A stretch of 64,000 nt of DNA. It comes from Flagellimonas oceani (GTDB taxonomy: Bacteria; Bacteroidota; Bacteroidia; Flavobacteriales; Flavobacteriaceae). The notes below the pieces were generated by a model that worked only from the letters and a program-made list of their open reading frames with translations, had not been told where the DNA came from and ran no database searches. The translations under genes and the position numbers were made by a program. The stretch spans positions 372,001 through 436,000 of the forward strand of contig NZ_CP049616.1 in assembly GCF_011068285.1 (NCBI RefSeq), given 5' to 3'. Position 1 is the first letter of the stretch. Each line of letters begins with the position of its first letter. Positions 55,437 to 63,614 of this stretch are shown one piece after another.

Positions 55437-55997
55437 ATGAAAATCAGTAAAAAGACTATTCTCAATATTGCATTGATTTTGTTCATACTGTCTTTTTTTG
55501 TGACCCCGATCGGGCATTACGGAAAAATAGGGTTGAACAGGATTTTTTCATTTCCCCCTTCGGTAATCGAAAAGGCGGAGCAACAGCGGATTACCGACTA
55601 CGACTGGCGTTTGAAAGATGAGGAATGGGACTTTTTCAATTTTGAAAAATCGAAGGGCAATGTTGTCTTTATCAATCTATGGGCATCATGGCGTTTGCCC
55701 TCTGAGGCAGAACTGGCAAGTATCCAGAAGCTTTACGATTTGTATAAGGGGAAAATGGATTTCTATATCATCACCAATGAAGAAAGGGAACCTGTTGAGG
55801 CCTTTATGGAGGAGCATGAATTTACGTTTCCGGTCACTTATTTGATCATAGGCGAAAAAGCGCCCATTGATGCTGATAAAGTACCTGCCTCATACATAAT
55901 CGACAAATCCGGTAATATTGTAATCAGTGAAGAGGGAATTTCTGATTGGAGTACAGACAAAATATACACATTGTTGGATGAATTGATCGCAGAATGA
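55437..55997 (+). CDS. Membrane-anchored thioredoxin-like protein lacking the CxxC motif
   Basis: The 186-residue product has an N-terminal membrane helix (LNIALILFILSFFVTPIG) and a TlpA-like thioredoxin fold. At the active-site position, however, it reads WASWRLPS (residues 82-89): Arg86 and Ser89 replace the two Cys, so the protein cannot act as a disulfide oxidoreductase. The cis-Pro side is also altered (VPASYII). The next gene is a paralogue with an intact WCPPC, overlapping by four bases. It probably arose by duplication and may act as a binding partner, but the role is inference. Confidence 0.88.
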   Translation: MKISKKTILNIALILFILSFFVTPIGHYGKIGLNRIFSFPPSVIEKAEQQRITDYDWRLKDEEWDFFNFEKSKGNVVFINLWASWRLPSEAELASIQKLYDLYKGKMDFYIITNEEREPVEAFMEEHEFTFPVTYLIIGEKAPIDADKVPASYIIDKSGNIVISEEGISDWSTDKIYTLLDELIAE

Positions 55998-56560
55998 AGG
56001 TTTCCAAGGAACAGATAATCAATGGAATATGGATTTTGGCCGTTTTGCTCGTTCTTTTTACCCCAATAGGGTTTCATGTACGGGTATGGATGAACAAATT
56101 GATAGCCACGGTAGCGAGCCCAAGTACTGTTGATAGGGAGGAGCAGGTTGTTTTAAAGGACTTCAACTGGAACTTGATCGATTTTAATGGAACCCCTACA
56201 AACCTAGAAAGTAAAAAAGGGGAGGTTGTCCTGATCAATGTTTGGGCCACCTGGTGCCCGCCCTGTGTTGCAGAGCTTCCGAGCTTTATGGAATTGTACT
56301 CGGATTATAAAAATAAGGTCACTTTTGCCTTTGTGGCGAATGATGACAAGGATAAAGTTGCAAACTTTCTGGCGAAAAAGGGATATGAACTACCGGTTTA
56401 CTTTCAAGCATCTGCAACTCCTCCGGAATTGGAAAGTGGTAGTATCCCCGTAACCTATATTATTGATAAGCAAGGAAATATTGTGGTGGACAAAACCGGA
56501 GCGGCCAACTGGAATTCCGATAAAATACGGGAGCTGTTGGATAGATTGGTTTCCGAATAA
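55994..56560 (+). CDS. TlpA-like membrane-anchored thioredoxin
   Basis: The 188-residue product has an N-terminal helix (IINGIWILAVLLVLFTPIG) and a thioredoxin domain with C88 and C91 in WATWCPPCVAEL, plus cis-Pro in IPVTYII. It should reduce or isomerise disulfides in the periplasm. It overlaps the upstream redox-inactive paralogue by four bases. Its stop directly abuts the stop of crtZ on the other strand. Confidence 0.92.
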   Translation: MKVSKEQIINGIWILAVLLVLFTPIGFHVRVWMNKLIATVASPSTVDREEQVVLKDFNWNLIDFNGTPTNLESKKGEVVLINVWATWCPPCVAELPSFMELYSDYKNKVTFAFVANDDKDKVANFLAKKGYELPVYFQASATPPELESGSIPVTYIIDKQGNIVVDKTGAANWNSDKIRELLDRLVSE

Positions 56561-57013
56561 TTATTTTCTTTTAAAATATTTAAAGGGGACAACCAACATT
56601 CCGAAGCATTCCCCATCTTCCTTGCCCAAATGTTTATGATGCATTTTGTGGGCCCTGCGGACACCCCGGGCATACCAATTATTGGCGTTTCGGAACATTT
56701 TAAAACGTTGGTGGATAAAAATGTCGTGTACCGTAAAATAGGCTATGCCATAGGCAAGTATGCCAAAACCAAGCGGCCATCCATACCAAAAGGAGGTGTA
56801 GCTTCCCAGATAGAAAAGCGACATGCTCACAATGGCATAAAAGATAAAAAAGGCATCGTTTCGCTCAAACCAAGAATCATGGTCTTTTCTGTGGTGGTCT
56901 TTGTGCAAGCTCCATAAAAAACCGTGCATTACGTATTTATGTGTAAACCATGCCATAAACTCCATAAAGCAAAAGGTTGCCAAAAAAATCAATATCCAAA
57001 GTGCTACTTTCAT
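56561..57013 (-). CDS. crtZ: Beta-carotene hydroxylase CrtZ
   Basis: The 150-residue membrane protein is of the fatty acid hydroxylase type, with histidine boxes HKYVMH, HKDHHRKDHD, HDIFIH and HKMHHKH. It hydroxylates beta-carotene to zeaxanthin, the usual yellow pigment of Flavobacteriaceae. It overlaps crtB by four bases and is the last gene of the operon. Confidence 0.94.
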   Translation of the reverse strand: MKVALWILIFLATFCFMEFMAWFTHKYVMHGFLWSLHKDHHRKDHDSWFERNDAFFIFYAIVSMSLFYLGSYTSFWYGWPLGFGILAYGIAYFTVHDIFIHQRFKMFRNANNWYARGVRRAHKMHHKHLGKEDGECFGMLVVPFKYFKRK

Positions 57014-57852
57014 TGAACCAATTGTAGTTTATAATTTACATAGGATTGTGCCAAAAGTCCAAATTTTTGGTAGTTGGGTACCCGAATACGGGTGTTCTTT
57101 ATTTCCAAAGGAGGTGTGCTCTGTAATTTTTCAAGCAGTTTTTTATAGTATTTGTATGCGGTGTAAACACCAAATTTGGCCTGTTCGGGCAATTTTACGA
57201 TTCCGGAATAACCCAATGCAAAATCCGCCTTGATCTCGTTTACGATACGTTTTTTGGATGTCTCGTCCAACTCCAACAGATTGGTGTTGGGGAAATAGGT
57301 TCTGTTCAGGTCCTCGTAATCCGCTTTTAAGTCGCGTAAAAAGTTTACTTTTTGAAAAGCGGAGCCCAACGCCATCGCAGATTCTTTCAACTCTTCATAT
57401 TTTTCCTTGTCGCCCTTTACGAACACGCAGAGGCACATTAGGCCAACAACGTCTGCTGAACCATAAATATACTCGCGGTATTCATCAAAAGTCTCGTAAC
57501 GTTTTTTGGTGAGGTCCATGCGCATGCTCTTCATAAAGGATTCCACTAAGTGATAGGGAATATCATATTGATGAAAGGTGTGCTGAAAGGAATTCAAAAT
57601 AGGGTTCAAGCTAATTTTGTCGGCAATGGCCTGTTCCATATCCTTTTCAAAGGCATCGAACAATTTTGCTTTGTCGTAATCGTGAAAAGTGTCCACAATT
57701 TCATCGGCAAACCTTACAAAACCGTAAATATTGTAAATATCCGCTCTAATGGACGGCGCCAACATTTTGGTGGCCAACGAAAAAGAAGTGCTGTAGGACT
57801 GGGTCACGACCTTGCTACAGCTGTAGGAAACATTGTCAAAAATAGTTTTCAT
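57010..57852 (-). CDS. crtB: Phytoene synthase CrtB
   Basis: The 280-residue all-helical prenyltransferase has the Asp-rich motif around FVRFADEIVDTFHD. A second acidic motif lies in FLRDLKADYEDLNR. It joins two geranylgeranyl diphosphates to phytoene. Start and stop overlap those of crtI and crtZ by four bases each, showing tight coupling in one operon. Confidence 0.95.
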   Translation of the reverse strand: MKTIFDNVSYSCSKVVTQSYSTSFSLATKMLAPSIRADIYNIYGFVRFADEIVDTFHDYDKAKLFDAFEKDMEQAIADKISLNPILNSFQHTFHQYDIPYHLVESFMKSMRMDLTKKRYETFDEYREYIYGSADVVGLMCLCVFVKGDKEKYEELKESAMALGSAFQKVNFLRDLKADYEDLNRTYFPNTNLLELDETSKKRIVNEIKADFALGYSGIVKLPEQAKFGVYTAYKYYKKLLEKLQSTPPLEIKNTRIRVPNYQKFGLLAQSYVNYKLQLVQ

Positions 57853-59309
57853 TGTTTTACTTGTTTAATGATTAAATCAGCCACCAGTTTACCGGATATC
57901 AAGGATGGTGGGACCCCTGGACCGGGTACGGTCAACTGACCGGTAAAGAACAAGTTTTTTACCTTGCTACTTTTGAGGTTAGGTCGTAAAAAAGCGGTCT
58001 GGCGCAACGTGTTTGCCATACCGTAAGCATTGCCCTTGTACGAATTATATTGCTCAATAAAATCGTTCACGCAAAAACTTTCCTTAAAAAGTACTGAATT
58101 TTTTACAGATTGACGGGTTAGTTTTTCAAATCGGTCCATCACAATATCAAAATACTGTTCCCGTAATTGGGGTGTATCCTCAAGGCCCGGGGCTATGGGG
58201 ATGAGAAAAAAACCCGTTTCTTGACCTTCTGGCGCCATGGATACATCCGTTACGGAAGGAAAATTGGCATAGAACAATGGGTTGCTGGGCCATTGTGGAT
58301 CGTCATAGATTTCTTGGGCGTGCTTTTCAAAATTGGTATCGAAGAAAAGGTTATGGTGCTCAATGTTGTTCAATTTTTTATCAAAACCAATATAGAACAA
58401 CAGCGAGGAGGGTGCGTAGGTTTTTTTGTCCCAGTACTGTTCGGAGTATTGTCTGTATTTTTTATCGAGCAAAGTTTCAGAATGGTGATAGTCCGCCCCA
58501 CTTACCACATAATCCGCTAAATGGTTGGTTTCTTTGCTCCGAATTCCCAATACCTCACCTTCGGACACCAAAATATGGGTGGCCGGACTATTGGTGTGTA
58601 TGGTAACCCCCAATTCTTCCGCTACACTTTTCATGGCCTTTATAATTTCGTACATGCCTCCCTTCGGATGCCATGTGCCCAGACCAAAATCGGCGAAGTT
58701 CATAAAGTTGTAAAATGATGGTGTATTGCTCGGTTTGGCGCCCAAGAAAAGCACGGGGAACTCCAACGTTGATATTAATTTAGGGTTTTTGAACCGTTTA
58801 CGGACCTGCTGACTGATTGTTTTGAAAAACTGATCTACTTTCAACACAGTTTCCTTGGTCACCAGCTCCAGCGGTGAAAGCCCGGGTCGTAGCACCACTT
58901 TGTTGATGGCGATATCATAATTTTCTTGGGCCTCGCCTATAAATTGTTTGAGATGTTTACTGCTTCCCGATTCTATGCGCTCGAACTCGGCACATATTTT
59001 TTCCATGCAATCGCCAATGGTGATGGTATCGTCCTCAAAAAAAATTTTGTAGGCAGGATCGAGTTTGTCCAGTTGGTAGTAGTCCGAAGTTTTTTTGTTG
59101 AAATCGGAAAAAAATTTTTCAAAAATATCGGGCATCCAATACCAACTAGGGCCAATATCAAAAGTAAAGCCGTCTTTCACCAATTGCCTGGCCCGGCCAC
59201 CGACCGTATCGTTTTTTTCGAATATTTCTACCTCAAACCCGGCTTTGGCGAGATAACAGGAGGCGGAAAGCGAAGAGAAACCGGAACCGACGACAATTAC
59301 TTTTTCCAT
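57849..59309 (-). CDS. crtI: Phytoene desaturase CrtI
   Basis: The 486-residue flavoprotein starts at ATG 59309 (MEKVIVVGSGFSSLSASCYLA), giving the FAD-binding GxGxxS pattern directly at the N-terminus. An upstream TTG would extend it by three residues. The C-terminal substrate motif FFTGQLTVPGPGVPPSL is complete. It desaturates phytoene to lycopene. It follows the MerR gene by 5 bases and overlaps crtB by four. Confidence 0.95.
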   Translation of the reverse strand: MEKVIVVGSGFSSLSASCYLAKAGFEVEIFEKNDTVGGRARQLVKDGFTFDIGPSWYWMPDIFEKFFSDFNKKTSDYYQLDKLDPAYKIFFEDDTITIGDCMEKICAEFERIESGSSKHLKQFIGEAQENYDIAINKVVLRPGLSPLELVTKETVLKVDQFFKTISQQVRKRFKNPKLISTLEFPVLFLGAKPSNTPSFYNFMNFADFGLGTWHPKGGMYEIIKAMKSVAEELGVTIHTNSPATHILVSEGEVLGIRSKETNHLADYVVSGADYHHSETLLDKKYRQYSEQYWDKKTYAPSSLLFYIGFDKKLNNIEHHNLFFDTNFEKHAQEIYDDPQWPSNPLFYANFPSVTDVSMAPEGQETGFFLIPIAPGLEDTPQLREQYFDIVMDRFEKLTRQSVKNSVLFKESFCVNDFIEQYNSYKGNAYGMANTLRQTAFLRPNLKSSKVKNLFFTGQLTVPGPGVPPSLISGKLVADLIIKQVKQ

Positions 59310-59314
59310 TTTAA

Positions 59315-60223
59315 TCAAAGTGAATCTATCAGTTGGTTAATGTTTTTGAATATTTTGATGGAGCCCAGCAGTTGCTCTTCCCCGATTTCCTGTATTTGAT
59401 GGCCCAGAACATAAAGCTTGGAGCCGGCGGATTTTTTTAGGACCTCCCGAAAGCGTTCAAAATAATTCTCGATTTCATCTTTGGTGGGCGATACCGTAAA
59501 ATAGGAGACAAACCTTATGTTGCTGTAATACTTCAACAGGTCTTCCAAGCTCTCAATGGGCATGGTCTGGCCCAAATAGATGGTTTTGTAGCCTTTAAGC
59601 GCCAATTGATAATTGATGTACAACAAACCCAATTCGTGTATCTCGTTCTCTGGCAAGAAAAGTACGTAGACCTCATCTTTGTTGGTAGGGGCCTCGAATT
59701 GTAGCTGTTCGGTATGGATGTAAATTTTTTGCTTGATCAGGTTTGATATAAAATGCTCGTGGGCAGGACTTATGGTATTGGTTTGCCACAATAGACCAAG
59801 TTCGTTCAAAAGCGGGATGAAAACCTCGTTGAAAATTTGTGTGAACGATTTGCCCTCCATCAATTCGTTGTACGTTCTAAGGAACAGTGCTTGGTCAAAA
59901 TTGAGCATGGAGAGCTTTAACGAATTGAGTGCATGGCTCTTTTCACTCTTTTCGGAGATGATCTCGTTGACCAATACGGGAATTTTTTCGTTGCCCAACT
60001 TTGCAATTTTGGAAATTTTATATCCATTGTTGTAAAGTAGCGTAACGTTTAACAGCTTTTGCAGGCTTTCAAGGTTGTAAGTGCGTATATTGGTGTCTGT
60101 TCTTTCTGGACTGAACAAATTATATCTTTTTTCCCAAATTCGGATGGTATGGGCCTTGATACCGGAAAGGTTTTCCATATCACGAATACTAAAAGATGTT
60201 TTTACGTTGTTCATCATTTTCAT
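59315..60223 (-). CDS. MerR family regulator with cobalamin-binding domain (CarH/LitR type)
   Basis: The 302-residue product has a MerR helix-turn-helix at about 11-75 (FSIRDMENLSGIKAHTIRIW, then EKRYNLFSPERT). A helical bundle follows at about 95-170 with W146 and E156-H157, which form the Wx9EH motif, and then a Rossmann-type B12-binding domain with H196 in EIHELG. In CarH, the Trp and the first-domain His contact 5'-deoxyadenosylcobalamin and the HxxG His is the lower ligand; light breaks the Co-C bond and releases DNA. The gene heads the carotenoid operon, so control of pigment by light is the likely role. Starts at 60217 or 60214 are also possible. Confidence 0.92.
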   Translation of the reverse strand: MKMMNNVKTSFSIRDMENLSGIKAHTIRIWEKRYNLFSPERTDTNIRTYNLESLQKLLNVTLLYNNGYKISKIAKLGNEKIPVLVNEIISEKSEKSHALNSLKLSMLNFDQALFLRTYNELMEGKSFTQIFNEVFIPLLNELGLLWQTNTISPAHEHFISNLIKQKIYIHTEQLQFEAPTNKDEVYVLFLPENEIHELGLLYINYQLALKGYKTIYLGQTMPIESLEDLLKYYSNIRFVSYFTVSPTKDEIENYFERFREVLKKSAGSKLYVLGHQIQEIGEEQLLGSIKIFKNINQLIDSL

Positions 60224-60243
60224 TTAAACGTTAAACAAATTTA
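60224..60243 (-). promoter_or_regulatory. Promoter and possible operator of the carotenoid operon
   Basis: On the minus strand TAAATTTG (60236-60243) matches TAnnTTTG. It is followed directly by the direct repeat GTTTAAC-GTTTAA (period 7), which lies where transcription should start. CarH operators in other bacteria are built from direct repeats, so this is a candidate regulator site. Confidence 0.45.
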
Positions 60244-60381
60244 CAATTTAAAAGATGTCGTCCTAGCTTTTTATCATAAAATTTAGATTCCGGTTTATAA
60301 ATATCAGCTTTTTGGGAAAAGGACTGCGGATTTTTCAGGCTGTGTTTAATTGTTCGGTATAGAGTAACTTTGGAATATAGC

Positions 60382-61998
60382 TCAGTTCTGTTTTTTGAAA
60401 ATCAATTCCTTATAGTTGATGAATTCTTTTTTTACATAGGGAAACAGGATAAGAAGGCCTATCATATTGGGAAAGACCAAGGCCAATATCATGGCATCGG
60501 AAAATTTGATGACGGCATCCAAAGTAATGGCGGCCCCCAAAACAGTGAACATCAAATAAACGATCTTGTATGTAAGGTCCATGACCCTGCTTCTGCCAAA
60601 CAAATATTTCCAGGCCTGTAATCCATAATAGGACCATGATAAGATGGTACTGAAGGCAAAAAGGCATACGGCCAGCATCAAAATCCACGAAGAACCGTTT
60701 ATGGAGCTTTCAAATGCCATTGAAGTAATGTTGACCCCGCCCAATCTGCTACCATCGTTGAGCAAGGCTTGTCCTTCGATAACATTTCCGTAGGCAAAGA
60801 CACCATCCATATTGAACAGAATAATGACAATGGCCGTCATGGTGCACACTAGAACGGTGTCTATAAAGGGCTCGAGGAGTCCCACCAAACCTTCCGATGC
60901 CGGGTACCCTGTGTTGACAGCAGAATGTGCAATGGCCGCAGACCCGGCCCCTGCCTCGTTGGAAAATGCAGCCCTTCGGAACCCCTGAATCATAACACCG
61001 ACAAAACCCCCGGATACGGTCGCTTCGGGTGTAAAGGCACTTTTAAATATCAAAGCGAAAGCATCATCGACCCATTCAATTTTTGAAAAAATAATGAAAA
61101 GCGCGGCGCCCACATACAGTACGGCCATAAAGGGAACCACTTTTTCGGTAACCTTGGCAATTCTTTTGATACCGCCAATAATGACGATTCCGGCCAAAAT
61201 GGCGAAGACAGCCCCGATAATACTGCCTGTGGCATTTCCCGTTAGACCAAAACGCTCTATGATCTGTGCGGCAGCTTGATTGCTTTGAAAGGCATTCCCT
61301 CCGCCGAATGATGCCCCCACACAAAGTATGGCGAACAACCCTGCCAAAATCTTGCCCAATTTGGAAAATCCCTTTTGGGCAATTCCTTTGGAGAGGTAGT
61401 ACATTGGCCCTCCAAACACATTTCCTTCCTTGTCAATATCGCGGTATTTAACGCCAAGGGTACACTCTACAAACTTTGTGGACATACCGAGCAGGCCGGC
61501 AAGTATCATCCAGAATGTAGCTCCCGGGCCTCCGATGGAAATGGCCACGGCTACCATGGCTATATTGCCAAGTCCCACGGTGCCGGAAACGGCCGTGGCC
61601 AATGCCTGAAAGTGGTTGACTTCCCCCAGGTGTCCCTCATCTTTTATGGTATCCACCAAATCACCGTCAACCTCATAAACCTGTGGTTTTGACTTAGGTG
61701 GGTTTTTTTCGAGTTCGTCATATTTTCCCCTTACCACTTGTATGGCGGTAGGGAAATGACGGACGTTGACGAACCCAAAATAAATGGTGAAGAACAGCGC
61801 ACCCCCAATTAGGATGATAAGGATCAAAGGAATTCCTTGACCGAACATCGGAATTTCCGCCAAAATCAAATTCTCCCACCAAACAGCAAATGGCATAAAG
61901 GCGTCATTGATTTTTTCATCCAGTCCTTGGTTGGATGTTGTTCCTGTATGTAACAGTGAGAAAATAGCTAAAGTGTTGTCGTAAAGTAGATTGACCAT
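60382..61998 (-). CDS. Alanine/glycine:cation symporter (AGCS family)
   Basis: The 538-residue protein has about eleven hydrophobic helices. The AGCS signatures are present: TAVSGTVGLGNIAMVAVAISIGGPGATFWMI in the third helix region and the loop SNEAGAGSAAIAHSA. A central GTVGLGN motif forms the sodium site. It takes up alanine or glycine with Na+. The N-terminal extension (residues 1-45) is a little longer than usual. It lies upstream of the carotenoid operon but is separated by 158 bases. Confidence 0.94.
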   Translation of the reverse strand: MVNLLYDNTLAIFSLLHTGTTSNQGLDEKINDAFMPFAVWWENLILAEIPMFGQGIPLILIILIGGALFFTIYFGFVNVRHFPTAIQVVRGKYDELEKNPPKSKPQVYEVDGDLVDTIKDEGHLGEVNHFQALATAVSGTVGLGNIAMVAVAISIGGPGATFWMILAGLLGMSTKFVECTLGVKYRDIDKEGNVFGGPMYYLSKGIAQKGFSKLGKILAGLFAILCVGASFGGGNAFQSNQAAAQIIERFGLTGNATGSIIGAVFAILAGIVIIGGIKRIAKVTEKVVPFMAVLYVGAALFIIFSKIEWVDDAFALIFKSAFTPEATVSGGFVGVMIQGFRRAAFSNEAGAGSAAIAHSAVNTGYPASEGLVGLLEPFIDTVLVCTMTAIVIILFNMDGVFAYGNVIEGQALLNDGSRLGGVNITSMAFESSINGSSWILMLAVCLFAFSTILSWSYYGLQAWKYLFGRSRVMDLTYKIVYLMFTVLGAAITLDAVIKFSDAMILALVFPNMIGLLILFPYVKKEFINYKELIFKKQN

Positions 61999-62107
61999 AA
62001 TCGAAAGTTTGCCTGAATTTCGATTTTAGGTTTAATTATGAAGGGCTTTGTCGGAATGGATTTGGAAATGTCAGTAACACAAAGACAGACAAAATAAGTG
62101 TAACCTG

Positions 62108-63205
62108 TTAATAATCAATGTGTATGTTGTCTTTTGGGATGCGAAGTCTAATCTTTCGCTCCCTGTTTTCCGACATCTCGAACAACGTGGTTTTTAGGGG
62201 CTCGTAGTGCTTGTCCTTGGTCCAGTTCTTTTTGCCGAAAAGGCCATTGAGGATGGCTTCCAACAATCTTTTTAACTCGTTATGGTCATTAATGTCATAC
62301 TCTTTTGAGACATCAAAATTCTTTGGTTTTATTTCCAGCCAACCATCGGTCATATCCTGTTTACGCTGGGCAAATTCTTTGAAAAGACGATAAAGGGCAG
62401 GTGTAAGCTGCACAATACGGTCTTTATCACCGGGAAATCCGATCAAGGAAATGGTATTCGCCCTTGTGTTCGATTTTGGGGTCTTTTTGATGAACCTTAT
62501 TTTTAATTGATATGGTTCTGGTATCAAAGTTTCGGTGAGTTCTTTGACCCAGCTTAGCGCGAGGGCAAAAAACAACATGATCAATGATGTTTTAAATATG
62601 GCCGAGAATAACAATAAATTGATATTGTTGTCCATCAACTTATAGATCTGTGCCAAAAATGTGACCAATATGGTGATCAATGCCAGCCAGCCCAATAACA
62701 ACAGTCTTCTTTTGATAAATGATTCCCAAAGCACAAATCCCAAGAAAATCAATGTCAAAAGTGCATAAACCACATCAAGTTCATTGATGATATGGGCTTC
62801 GCGTACCAAGAACATTTTAAATAATGTGGGGAAAAGTGCAAATGCAAAAGGGATTCCGATAATGTAAGGCCAAAACTTAGACTTGATAAGGGCAGCAAAA
62901 GGTTTCGGCAAATATTTGAACCATGGCAGCGCCAATAAGATAAATAGACTGTTGGTCAACGAAAGGATGCTTGTGAGTCCGTCCTTGTAGTTTGAATAAA
63001 TCGGGGTGTTGTTGAACACAATTTCAGTTAGACCCGAAAATGCCCAGCAAAGCACGGAGAGCGCGAGCCAGACCGGACCGTAATCGTGTTGCTTTTTCCC
63101 GATATGGTACCAAATCGACATTAAGGAAAGAAAAGCAAATAAACAAACAGAAAGTTGCCACCAGCCATAAAACATGGAGATTTCATTTGAAACTTGGGTA
63201 TCCAT
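62108..63205 (-). CDS. Seven-helix membrane protein with a soluble C-terminal domain, unknown function
   Basis: The 365-residue product has seven evenly spaced hydrophobic segments within residues 10-225, then about 140 charged residues that begin near IRFIKKTPKSNT. The tail is rich in Lys and Glu, with segments such as VQLTPALYRLFKEFAQRK that could form a winged-helix or coiled domain. The layout resembles a membrane sensor with a cytoplasmic output domain, but no known family is recognised. It is followed by a 110-bp gap before the symporter gene. Confidence 0.8.
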   Translation of the reverse strand: MDTQVSNEISMFYGWWQLSVCLFAFLSLMSIWYHIGKKQHDYGPVWLALSVLCWAFSGLTEIVFNNTPIYSNYKDGLTSILSLTNSLFILLALPWFKYLPKPFAALIKSKFWPYIIGIPFAFALFPTLFKMFLVREAHIINELDVVYALLTLIFLGFVLWESFIKRRLLLLGWLALITILVTFLAQIYKLMDNNINLLLFSAIFKTSLIMLFFALALSWVKELTETLIPEPYQLKIRFIKKTPKSNTRANTISLIGFPGDKDRIVQLTPALYRLFKEFAQRKQDMTDGWLEIKPKNFDVSKEYDINDHNELKRLLEAILNGLFGKKNWTKDKHYEPLKTTLFEMSENRERKIRLRIPKDNIHIDY

Positions 63206-63330
63206 GCGAACGTTACTTTGAGAAAGGTTTATACAACTTCAACTATTTAGGAATAAACTGGAAAATAGTTAAAAAAGTAGAAAGTAAAAAAGTGATGCCC
63301 TTTCAATGTGAGGGTAAGGTGATTAAAAAC

Positions 63331-63358
63331 AAAAAAACCGCAATTTCTTGCGGTTTTC
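63331..63358 (-). terminator. Terminator after tRNA-Leu
   Basis: On the minus strand, stem ACCGCAA / TTGCGGT with loop GAAA, then T residues, just downstream of the tRNA 3' end. Confidence 0.85.
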
Positions 63359-63363
63359 TTTTG

Positions 63364-63447
63364 TGCCCACGACTGGAGTCGAACCAGCACGTCCTTACGA
63401 ACACTACCCCCTCAAGGTAGCGTGTCTACCAATTCCACCACGTGGGC
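63364..63447 (-). tRNA. tRNA-Leu, anticodon GAG
   Basis: An 84-base cloverleaf can be drawn by hand. The 7-bp acceptor stem pairs GCCCACG with CGTGGGC, and the D arm holds AATTGGTAGAC. The anticodon stem CTACC/GGTAG encloses loop TTGAGGG, with anticodon GAG at 63411-63413. An extended variable arm and a T arm with GGTTCGACTCC follow. The long variable arm and identity features fit leucine. CCA is not encoded (the genome has CAA after the discriminator A), so it must be added by the CCA-adding enzyme. Confidence 0.96.
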
Positions 63448-63466
63448 CTACGGAATTTTAGGTGTG

Positions 63467-63474
63467 CAAATATA
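63467..63474 (-). promoter_or_regulatory. Probable -7 element for tRNA-Leu
   Basis: On the minus strand TATATTTG matches TAnnTTTG, 19 bases before the mature 5' end of the tRNA. Confidence 0.5.
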
Positions 63475-63614
63475 ATTTTTTTGTGTAAAAGGAGGGGGAT
63501 TTATCGGCTTTTTATGCGGGTTGTTTTTTGGGTGGCATAAGCATTATCACTTTGCACAAAGTTTACAAAATCATAATATCCGTCCACTCTTATTTTTCTG
63601 AAATTTGCTTCTGA

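Noticed and set aside
60365..60372. TAACTTTG as a plus-strand promoter
   Set aside because: It matches the -7 consensus, but no plus-strand gene follows: it points into the 3' end of the AGCS symporter gene. Treated as chance.
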